Shown here: one piece after another, positions 55,000 to 64,000 of the stretch | How the letters are laid out: every line of letters starts with the position of its first letter | Numbering within the stretch: the first letter of the stretch is position 1 | NCBI RefSeq assembly: GCF_040869045.1 | Contig: NC_090323.1 | Coordinates: 155,392,426-155,456,425, forward strand | Length of the DNA: 64,000 nt | Origin: Eurosta solidaginis | Taxonomy: Eukaryota > Arthropoda > Insecta > Diptera > Tephritidae | Direction of reading: 5' to 3' | Translations under genes and position numbers: made by a program | The notes under the pieces: model-generated | The model's input: the letters and a program-made list of their open reading frames with translations, nothing else | Told to the model about the DNA's origin: nothing | Databases searched by the model: none

Positions 55000-55936
55000 G
55001 GGGTATTCCATCCCATTTCGACCAGTTTTGAACCCGACCCCTTTAGAATTGGCTGAAAGTTTTTCTTCTTTTTCTAGCTCACGAAAGACGTTTTTCAGAA
55101 TTTTTCCAAATTTTTTCATCAAACTCAAAAAAAGTTATGAATTTTTAAAAAACACCGTTTGGGATATTTTTTTTTTTTTTAAATTTGTTTTTAAATGTAC
55201 TTTTCGGAAAAAATACAAAAAAATTTTTAAAGTTTTTTTTTTTTGTAATTTTTCAGTTTTTCGAGATTTTTCGAATTTCGCCATTTTTTTCTCATAAAAA
55301 ACTTCAATCAATTCTGCAATCATCCCAACTAATCCCGGAGCGGGCCGATGATTTTTTTTGTTTTTTATTTAATTAAAAAAAAAACTTGAAAAATTCTTTT
55401 GTACTTTTTCCGAAAAGATCCCAAACGGTCAACTTTTTAAAAAGTTATAGCATTTTGAAAAAAACACCGTTTTTTTTTTCAAAATTCATAACTTATTTTG
55501 AGTTGGACACCGTTTTTGTTTTCTAAATGCTATAAATTTTTCAAGAATTGACCGTTTGGGATCTTTTTTTTTTTTTGAATTTTTAAATGTACTTTTCGGA
55601 AAAAATACAAAAAAAATTTTAAAGCTTTTTTTTTCAATTAAATAAAAAAAAAAAAAAATCATCGGCTCACTCCGGGAATAGTGGGGATGACTGCAGAATT
55701 GATTGAAGTTTTTTATGAGAAAAAAAAAATGGCGAAATTCGAAAAATCTTGAAAACTGAAAAATTACAAAGAAAAACTTTAAAAATTTTTTTATATTTTT
55801 TCCGAAAAGTACATTTAAAAACAAATTAAAAAAAAAGATCCCAAACGTCTTTCGCAAGCTAGAAAAAGAAGAAAAACTTTCAGCCAATTCTAAAGGGGTC
55901 GGGTTCAAAATTGGTCGAAATGGGATGGAATACCCC
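55000..55936. mobile_element. Fold-back / long-TIR element, copy 1
   Basis: The left arm starts GGGGTATTCCATCCCATTTC and the right arm ends with its reverse complement (…GGAATACCCC at 55,927-55,936). Inverted similarity extends through most of both arms. Flanks are ATATAT on both sides. The interior is extremely A/T homopolymer-rich, and frames there are artefacts. No transposase. A second copy is at 57,038-57,733. Confidence 0.8.
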
Positions 55937-56505
55937 ATATATAGATGTAGATATAGACTGAACCTAAACAATTCTTTTAACAGCGGCAGATTACCAAACG
56001 TTCAAAAGAGATAACAGCCAAACTCAACAATGCAGTCAAAATTTAGGTATTAAAATAACTTAAGTTTGTATGGCAGCAGTAGTATGTTCCAGCCCAAATG
56101 GTGAAAGGAAAAGTATATACACACCGACACACATATATATACAACAAAACAATTTCGTTGCCTACTTTTAGGCGCATACGTATGAAACCTCAAAACAATT
56201 TCGTTGCTTACATTTAGGAGCACACTTAGAGCTTTTTGCATTTGTATGGTGTGTGTTTTGGTTAATCTATAAGAAAAAACAGAGCTTTTTGTTTCTGTTC
56301 TGGCCAATCTATAAGAAAAAGCTTAGAGCTTTTTGCCTTTAGCAGAGCTTAGCGGTTCAGGAGAGGATCGAGCTCAGATTTTAAATGGGTAGCCCTACAT
56401 TTTTAAAGGGCCGCAAATTTTTAAATGTTCCCTCATAATTCTAATGAGTCCTATACTTCACCCGAGTGTTTTTAAAGAGTCCCATAGATTTCTAATCGAG
56501 CGACT
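55937..56505. other. Unassigned DNA
   Basis: Contains two related short segments (AACAATTTCGTTGC at ~56,148 and ~56,193; GGCCAATCTATAAGAAAAA-type at ~56,260 and ~56,305). No gene is recognised. Confidence 0.4.
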
Positions 56506-56720
56506 GCTCCCCAATCCCCCAACCCCTATTTTTTCTCGTCTGCAAAAAGTAGCAGTTGGACACCTGTAGTACCGCCCAACCCCAACCCCTTTTTTCTCGT
56601 CTACAAAAAGGAGCCGAGGGGCACTTGTAGTACCGCCCCCTTTTTTTCTCGTCTACAAAAAGGACCCGATGGGCACTTGTAGTACCGCCCCCCTTTTTTT
56701 CTCGTCTGCAAAACGGGCCT
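56506..56720. repeat. C-rich ~59-bp tandem repeat (about four units)
   Basis: Units of TTTTTTCTCGTCTACAAAA then GGGCACTTGTAGTACCGCCC recur at ~56,527, ~56,590, ~56,645 and ~56,697. The strand asymmetry (C- and T-rich) is strong. A minus-strand 90-codon frame is only the translated repeat. Confidence 0.8.
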
Positions 56721-56743
56721 GTCGGGCACCCGATCAGGGGCAG

Positions 56744-56801
56744 ATTGAACATTTTGTTTGGCATTTTATTAGATTGTAAGTTTGTGTGTACATGCTGTCT
56801 A

Positions 56802-56860
<59 letters not shown>

Positions 56861-56975
56861 TGTGAGAATTTCAAAATTAACTAAAGGTTATCTTAATATT
56901 AAACTTATGATTTTCCATTATTGAACATTTCGTTTGGCATTTTATTAGATTTTAAGTTTGTGTGTACATGCTGTC

Positions 56976-57037
<62 letters not shown>
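56744..57037. repeat. Duplicated ~115-bp segment with (TA)n microsatellites
   Basis: GGCATTTTATTAGATT then AAGTTTGTGTGTACATGCTG occurs at ~56,759 and ~56,936, each followed by a long (TA)n run (56,801-56,857 and 56,980-57,036). The second run is the target into which fold-back copy 2 is inserted. Confidence 0.85.
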
Positions 57038-57039
<2 letters not shown>

Positions 57040-57733
57040 AGTATTCCATCCCATTTCGACCAATTTTGAACCCGACCCCTTTAGAATTGGCTGAAAGTTT
57101 TCTTCTTTTTCTAGCTTACGAAAGACGTTTTTCAGAAGTTTTTCAAATTTTTTCATCCAACTCAAAAAAAGTTATGAATTTTTAAAAAAAAGCACCGTTT
57201 TTGTTTTCAAAAGGCTAAAACTTTTTCAAAAATTTACCGTTTGGGATCTTTTTTTTTTTAAATTTGTGTTTAAATGTACTTTTCGGAAAAAATACAAAAA
57301 AAAATTAGTTTTTTTTTCAATTAAATAAAAAAAACAAAAATTCTCGGCCCACTCCGGGATTAGTGGGGATGATTGCAGAATTGATTGAAGTTTTTTATGA
57401 GAAAAAAAAAAGTGCAAAATTCGAAAAATCTCGAAAAACTGAAAAATTACAAAAAAAAACTTTAAAAGATCTTTAAAAAATTTTTCCGAAAAGTACACTT
57501 AAAAACAAATTTTAAAAAAAAAAGATCCCAAACGGTAAATTTTTGAAAAAGTTACAGCATTTTGAAAACAAAAACGGTGTTTTTTTAAAAATTCATAACT
57601 TTTTTTAAGTTGGATGAAAAAATTTGAAAGACTTCTGAAAAATGTCTTTCGTAAGCTAGAAAAAGAAGAAAAACTTTCAGCCAATTCTAAAGGGGTCGGG
57701 TTCAAAATTGGTCGAAATGGGATGGAATACCCC
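57038..57733. mobile_element. Fold-back / long-TIR element, copy 2
   Basis: The arms start GGAGTATTCCATCCCATTTC and end GGAATACCCC (57,724-57,733). It is flanked by TATAT on both sides. It is shorter than copy 1 (~700 vs ~940 bp), with the same oligo-T/oligo-A interior and no coding capacity. Confidence 0.8.
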
Positions 57734-57740
57734 ATATATA

Positions 57741-58781
57741 TCTAATATATAAAATTCTTCTGTCACGGTGTTAGAGGCTTGACTCCTCCGAAACGGCTGA
57801 ACCGATTCTCATGAAATTTTGTGAGCACATTGGGTAGGTGTGAGAATCGGCCAACGTCTACCTTTTTTTCGCTACGTGCCTAGGGTCTTGAGATTAAAAC
57901 GTGGACTCGGGTACCCCTAGAATGTGTTTATACAATATGAATATCAAATGATAGCTGTTGATGAGTGCTATAGTTCAGGATAATTTTCATAAAACTGGGA
58001 GGCTAGAGTCTCGAGATATAGCCCAAAATGTGGACCCGGATACACCTAGAATGTGTTTTTACACTATGGGTATCAAATTGAAGCTGTTGATGTGTGCTAT
58101 AATACAGAGTAAGTTTTACACCGCTGAGTGACTAGGGTCTCGAGATATAGGCCAAAACATGGACGCGGATACCCCTAGAATGTGTGTATATCATGGATAT
58201 CAAATAAAAGCTGTTGCTGAGAGGTCTAAAGTTCATTGTGATATTCGATTTAGTCGCATCAACCTGGCAAAACTGATAAATATGCATGCGAAGCGGAAAC
58301 AAAAACAAGAATTAATAATACCCACATACCTATTTACATACGTCCTATTCGATTTGCCTGAAATTTCGTATATAAATTTGCCTATATTAGTATTTACGAT
58401 GCCTTTTTTCCGGGAAGTATATCATAGACGGACTGGGACTGGGATTAGGACTAGGACTGGGACTGAGACTAAGACTCGGAGTGGGACTGGGATTGAGACT
58501 CGGAATGGGACTGGAACACAATACATACCACCCTCTGGGACTGGCAATAAGAGATAAGAAGAAGGAGAAAAACTTGAGAGAAGAGAAAAGAGAGAGGGAG
58601 ACTGAGAAAGAGATAGAATGAGGCGAAGATGGATATGAAGCGAAAAAGACGGAGGGAGGAGTGAATAAAAAGATTAGGAAAAAGTGTAGAGGGGTAGGGC
58701 AGAGTTAGACGGAAAAAGCTTATTAAAATGTATGCAGATAGGCCAAATTTAGGGCAGAATAACGTCTGCCGGGTCTGCTAG
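57741..58781 (+). mobile_element. Canonical non-autonomous Helitron H2, terminally complete
   Basis: Host A, then TCTAATATATAAAATTCTTC at the 5' end (57,741), followed by the 'CCTCCGAAACGGCTGAACC' module frequent in insect Helitrons. It contains about three diverged ~120-bp units with CTCGAGATATAG and CCTAGAATGTGT, and a (GGGACT)n tract (~58,430-58,517). The perfect hairpin GGCAGA-ATAACG-TCTGCC lies at 58,753-58,770, and CTAG at 58,778-58,781 before T. There is no replicase gene. A 132-codon frame inside is the translated microsatellite plus flank. Confidence 0.9.
58753..58770 (+). terminator. Helitron H2 3' hairpin (rolling-circle termination signal)
   Basis: A 6-bp perfect stem with a 6-nt loop, seven bases before CTAG. 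In Helitrons such hairpins act as the transposition terminator at the 3' end; this is not a transcription terminator. Confidence 0.8.
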
Positions 58782-58809
58782 TATCTAATCTAATCTAATA
58801 TATATATTA
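58782..58809. repeat. TATCTAATCTAATC-type AT-rich junction
   Basis: TCTAA occurs three times before a TA run, between the 3' ends of Helitron H2 (plus) and Hel89 copy H (minus). It resembles the displaced 5' ends next to copy G, but a plain pentamer repeat is equally possible. Confidence 0.5.
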
Positions 58810-61800
58810 CTAGCCTTTACCCGCGGCCCCGTCCGCAAGGAGAAAATAAAATATATGTGCTATTCACGTTAGCCTGCTTATCAAGTTGTCTGTTTAAAAA
58901 TTTTTTCTGTCAACGTATTTTATTTTTTAATACAGTAAAAAAAAAAGAACTAACTGAGCTGATGGGCACGCTTACATGAATAGTACAATACACTTTTTTC
59001 GAATTAAAAAAAATACATTTTGTTTCTAAGTTAAATTAATTGATATGACAGGGGTGAAAGAATTACTACTCATAGAACAAAGGAGTGAAACTGCAATTAG
59101 CTAAAACCAAAAAGAAGTTTTTAAATGAAAGCAGTGTTGCTTTTTCGGGTATTTAGTTGGTTAAAATATTACAAAAATTTTAATTATAGTTGTAATAGTT
59201 CGTTACAGGATTCATTTAAAAATAGAACGAAAAAGCTGTGATATATTAAAGATAAAACATACCGAATTTTAATTACGAATAATTTGCCGTAAATCCACGG
59301 CCATGTGTGCTGAATTACCGGTTTCGAAGAGACCTAAAATGATCCCGGAAGTGTCCCTAAATGACACCAAATAGTCACGAAATGATGCCGACGGGATCCT
59401 GGACTAATCTCGAAAACTAACCAGAAATGATGCCGGAAGGGTCCCAAAATAATCCCGAAGTAGTCATGAAAAGTTCCGAAATGACGCTGACGGGATCCCG
59501 GACGGATCCCGAAAACCATCCAGATTTGATTCCTGAACGGTCCGCAAATGATCCCGATATAGTCCGAAAAAGTCCCGAAAAAACTCTGACGGGATCCCGG
59601 ACAAATCCCGAAAATCGCCCAGAAATTATCCCGGAGGAGTCCCAAAATGATTCCGAAATAGTAGGCACGAAAAAGGCCCGAAATGATCCTGACGGGATCC
59701 CGAAAACCACCCAGAAATGACTCTGGAGGGATCCCCAAATGATCCCGGAAAAGTCCACAAACCATCCAGAATTGATCTCTGAAGGTTCCGCAAATGATCC
59801 CGAAATAGTCCCGAAAGTCACGAAAAACTCAGACCCATCCCGAAAATCATGAAGAAATTATCCTGGAAGGGTCCCAAAATTACCCCGAAATAACTCCGAC
59901 GGGATCCCGGACAGATCACGAAAATCATCCAGAACTGAGCCCTGAAACGTCCGCAAATAATCCAGAAATAGTCCGGAAAAAGTCCCGAAAAAACTCCGTC
60001 GGGATCCCGGACAGATCCCGAAAATCACCCAGAAATTATGCCGGAGGGGTCCCAAAATGATTCCGAAATAGTCCCGAAAAAGTCCCGAAATGACCTTGAG
60101 GGGATCTCAGACCGATACCGAAAACCATCCAGAATTGATCTCTAAAGGGTCCGCAATTTATCCCAGATAAAGTCGCGAAAAAACTACGAAGGGATCCCGA
60201 ACAGATCCCGAAAATCATAGAGAAATTATCCCGGAAGGGTCCCCAAATGATCCCGAAATAGTCCCGAAAAGGCGCGAAATAACCCCGACGGGATCCCGGA
60301 CGGATCCCGAAAACCACCCAGAAATGATCTTTAAGGGCAACTGACCCCGAAATAGTCGTGAAAAAGTCCCGAAATTACCCCGACGGGATCCCTAAAACCA
60401 TCCAGAAATTATCCCTGAAGGATCCCCAAATGATCCAAGAACAGTCTCGAAATTCCCTGACATTTTCCCGAAAAAGTAAAAAAATAAACCCGACGGGATC
60501 TCGGACGGCTCCCGAAAACGATCCAGAAATGATGCCGGAAGGGACCCCAAATGATTCCGAAAAATTCCCGAAATTCCCCCGATGGGATCCCGGACAGATC
60601 CCGGATCATCCAGAAATGAAGCCGGTTGGTACCCCAAAATGATCCCGAAATAGGCCAGAAATGACCCCGTCGGGATCCCGGACGGATCCCCAAAAGTATA
60701 CAGAAATGATGCTGGAAGGTGAAATGATCCCCTTACAGAAAGATGAAAAATGAAATGATCCCCTTATAGTTCCGAAATGATCCTGACGGGACTCCCGACG
60801 GATCCCGGAAACTATCCAGAAATGATGCCGGAAAGGTTCCCAAGTTATCCCCAAATAGTCCCGAAATTACCCTGACGGTATCCCGGACGGATCACGAAAA
60901 CCATCCGGAAATGATGGCGAAAAGGGTCCCCAAATGATCCCGCATTAGTCGCGGGTTCCGAAATGACCCTGACGGGATCCCCGAAGGATCCCGGAAACTA
61001 TCCAGAAATGATGCCAAATGATCCCGAAAAAGTCCTGAAATGATCCAGACGGGATCCCGGACGAATCCCGAAAACTATCCATCTAGGTACCCCAAATGAT
61101 TCCGAAATAGTCCCGAAATGACCCCGCCGGGATCATGGGCGGATCCCGAAAAAGTCCTCAAATGACTCCGACGGGATCCCGTCCGGATCCCGAAAATCAT
61201 TCAGAAATGATGAAGGTAGGTACCCAAATGATCCCGAAATAGTCCCGAAATGATCCCGACGGGATCCCGGACGGATCCCGAAAACCAACCAGAAATGATG
61301 CCGGCAGGTACCCCAAATGGTCCCGATATGACCCCGTCGGGATCCCGAACGGATCCCTAAAACTATCCAGAAATGATGCCGGAAAGGTCCTCAAATAACC
61401 CCCTAATAGTCCCGAAATTACGCCGACGGAATCCCGGACGGATCCGGAAACCATCCAGAAATGATGCCGGAGGAGACCCCAAATGATCCCGCTAAAGTCC
61501 CAAAATGACCCCAACAGGGTCCCGGACGGATCCCGTAAACCATCCAGAAATGATGCCTATAGGTACCACAAATGGTACCGATATGACCCCGTCGGGATCC
61601 CGAACGGATCCCTAAAACTATCCAGAAATGATGCCGAAAGGGTCCACAAATGATCCTGTATTAGTCGAGAAAAAGTTCCGAAATGACTCCGACGGGATCC
61701 CGGACGGATCCCGAAAACCATCTAGAATTGATACCGCAACGTACCCCAAATGATGCCGAAATAGTCCCGAAATGACATCGACGGGATCCCGGACGGATCC

Positions 61801-64000
61801 CGAAAACCATCTAGAAATGATGCCGGAAGAGACCCCAAATGATCCCGCAAAGGTCCCAAAATGACCCCGACAGGATCCCGGACGGATCCCGAAAACCATC
61901 CAGAAATGATGCCGGAAGAGACCCCAAATGATCCCGCAAAAGTCCCAAAATGACCCCGACAGGATCCCGGACGGATCCCGAAAACCATCCAGAAATGATG
62001 CCGGGAGAGACCCCAAATGATCCCGCAAAAGTCCCAAAATGACCCCGACAATATCCCGGACGGATCCCGAAAACCATACAGAAATGATGCCGGAAGAGAC
62101 CCCAAATGATCCCGCAAAAGTCTCAAAATGACACCGACAGGATCCCGGACGGATCCTGTAAACCATTCAGAAATGATGCCGGAAGAGACCCCAAATGATC
62201 CCGCAAAAGTCCCAAAATGACCCCGACAGGATCCCGGACGGATCCCGAAAACCATCCAGAAATGATGCCGGAAGAGACCCCAAATGATCCCGCAAAAGTC
62301 CCAAAATGACCCCGACAGGATCCCGGACGGATCCCGAAAACCATCCAGAAATGATGCCGGAATGGACCCCAAATGGGCCCGAAATGACACCGACGGGATC
62401 CCGGACGGATACCGAAAACCATCCAGAAATGATTCCGGCAGGTACCCCAAATTATCCCGAAATAGTCCCGAAATGACCCTGACGGGATCGCGGACGGATC
62501 CCGAAAACCATCCAGAAATGATGCCGATAGGGTCCCCAAATGATCCTGTATTAGTCGAGAAAAAATTCCGAAATGACATCGACGGGATACCGGACGGATC
62601 CCGAAAACCATCCAGAAATGATGCCGGAGGAGACCCCAAATGATCCCGCTAAAGTCCCAAAATGACCCCGACAGGGTCCCGGACGGATCCCGTAAACCAT
62701 CCAGAAATGATGCCGGAAGAGACCCCAAATGATCCCGCAAAAGTCCCAAAATGACCCCGACAGGATCCCGGACGGATCCCGTCACCCATCCAGAAATGAT
62801 GCCGGAAGAGACCCCAAATGATCCCGCAAAAGTCCCAAAATGACCGCGACAGAGTCCCGGACGGATCCGGAAAACCATCTAGAATTTATACCGGAAGGTA
62901 CCCCAAATGATGCCGAAATAGTCCCGAAATGACATCGACGGGATCCCGGACGGATCCCGAAAACCATCTAGAATTGATACCGGAAGGTACCCCAAATGAT
63001 GCCGAAATAGACCCGAAATGACATCGACGGGATCCCGGACGGATCCCGAAAACCATCTAGAAATGATGCTGGAAGAGACCCCAAATGATCCCGCAAAAAT
63101 CCCAAACTGACCCCGACAGGATCCCGGACGGATCCCGCAAACCATCCAGAGATGATGCCGGAGGAGACCCCAAATGATCCCGCTAAAGTCCCAAAATGAC
63201 CCCGACAGGGTCCCGGACGGATCCCGTAAACCATCCAGAAATGATGCCGGAGGAGACCCCAAATGATCCCGATAAAGTCCCAAAATGACCTCGACAGGGT
63301 CCCGGACGGATCCCGAAAACCATCCAGAAATGATGCCGGAAGAGACCCCAAATGATCCCGCAAAAGTCCCAAAATGACCCCGACAGGATCCCGGACGGAT
63401 CCCGAAAACCATCCAGAAATGATGCCGGAATGGACCCCAAATGGTCCCGAAATGACACCGACGGTGTCCCGGACGGATCCCGAAAACCATCCAGAAATGA
63501 TGCCGGAAGAGACCCCAAATGATCCCGCAAAAGTCCCAAAATGACCCCGACAGGGTCCCGGACGGATCCCCTAAACCATCCAGAAATGATGCCGGAGGAG
63601 ACCCCAAATGATCCCGCTAAAGTCCCAAAATGACCCCGACAGGGTCCCGGACGGATCCCGTAAACCATCCAGAAATGATGCCGGAAGAGACCCCAAATGA
63701 TCCCGCAAAAGTCCCAAAATGACCCCGACAGGATCCCGGACGGATCCCGAAAACCATCCAGAAATGATGCCGGAATGGACCCCAAATGGTCCCGAAATGA
63801 CCCTGACGGGATCGCGGACGGATCTCGAAAACCATGCAGAAATGATGCCGGAAGATACCCCTAATGATCCCGAAATAGCCCCGAAATGGTCCCGACGGGA
63901 TCCCGGACGGATCCCTAAAACCATCCAGGAATGATTACGGAAAGGACCCAAACTGACCCCGAAAAAGTCCCGTAATGATCCCGGAAACCATCAAGAATTT
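58810..64000 (-). mobile_element. Hel89 copy H (3' part; runs off the window)
   Basis: The 3' CTAG is at 58,813-58,810. It is followed by the tail, the ~395-bp segment otherwise seen only in copy G, and the array. It matches copy G nearly base for base at an offset of ~33,490 bp over the first 3 kb. The offset falls to ~33,195 near the window end, so H has lost (or G gained) ~290 bp of array. The 5' region lies beyond the window. Confidence 0.82.
59330..64000 (-). repeat. 89-bp array of Hel89 copy H
   Basis: More than 50 units, diverged near the tail and homogeneous from about 61,800 to 63,780, the same layout as copy G. Long minus-strand frames again exist in more than one frame and are not taken as genes. 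Confidence 0.9.

Noticed and set aside
56492..56764. 90-codon Cys/Arg/Gly-rich protein
   Set aside because: It is the reverse translation of the 59-bp C-rich tandem repeat.
55135..57735. Lys/Phe-rich open frames in the fold-back elements
   Set aside because: They are translations of oligo-A/oligo-T tracts in both orientations.
58159..58557. A 132-codon gene inside Helitron H2
   Set aside because: The C-terminal third is a translated (GGGACT)n microsatellite and the rest shows no family resemblance.
58782..58809. Displaced 5' ends of plus-strand Hel89 copies, as at 31.9 kb
   Set aside because: Three TCTAA units are present but no truncated Hel89 5' end lies nearby in the right orientation. 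A pentamer repeat is as likely.

Overview
The window looks like repeat-rich DNA of a higher fly (Diptera, Schizophora; a tephritid-like fruit fly is my best guess, not proven). The evidence is GT-AG introns of 49-132 bp, a TATA/TCAGT core promoter, a Jonah-like digestive serine protease, DINE-1/Helentron-like repeats ending in the (GTCC)n motif common in flies, a tRNA-derived SINE, and PIF/Harbinger, Ty3/Gypsy, LINE and Penelope-like remains. There is one apparently functional host gene (the protease, 38.3-39.3 kb). Most of the rest is transposable elements, many nested in one another. Nothing here is prokaryotic.

Region 1 (1-31.9 kb) is a cluster of seven copies of one non-autonomous Helitron-like family, called Hel89 here; an eighth copy starts at 58,810 and runs off the window. 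A full unit has an AT-rich 5' terminus starting TC after a host A, a ~0.75 kb 5' region with an (AAACATCC)n tract, a tandem array of an 89-bp GC-rich unit that differs in length between copies (0.55 to more than 5 kb), and a ~150 bp 3' tail with a GC-rich imperfect hairpin, ending in CTAG before a host T. Copies E, F and G are nested one in another at the AT-rich 5' terminus, and the displaced 5' ends are still readable outside the nest. Copy B carries a nearly intact PIF/Harbinger transposon (transposase plus Myb/SANT-like second gene). Between copies lie a DINE-like element carrying a SINE, a canonical Helitron carrying a MITE, and a second SINE.

Region 2 (31.9-48.8 kb) is dominated by DINE-1/Helentron-like elements, called Din130 here. 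They have 13-bp subterminal inverted repeats, a terminal hairpin, a (GGAC)n tract and an internal ~130-bp minisatellite of about 4-20 units. The serine protease gene starts 37 bp beyond the end of one of them. Downstream are broken LINE, Penelope-like and MITE sequences.

Region 3 (48.8-58.8 kb) holds a decayed Ty3/Gypsy retrotransposon (intact-looking gag, a likely -1 frameshift site, then broken protease, RT, RNase H and integrase), a piece of an autonomous Helitron helicase, two fold-back elements, C-rich and TA repeats, and a terminally complete non-autonomous Helitron (57,741-58,781). Region 4 (58.8-64 kb) is Hel89 copy H, a near duplicate of copy G.

The strongest observations are the Hel89 family and its readable nesting order, and the fact that the Din130 minisatellite unit is recognisably the same sequence as the internal repeat of the canonical Helitrons. 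The many long open frames in the 89-bp arrays follow from a unit without stop codons in any minus-strand frame; I do not call them genes.
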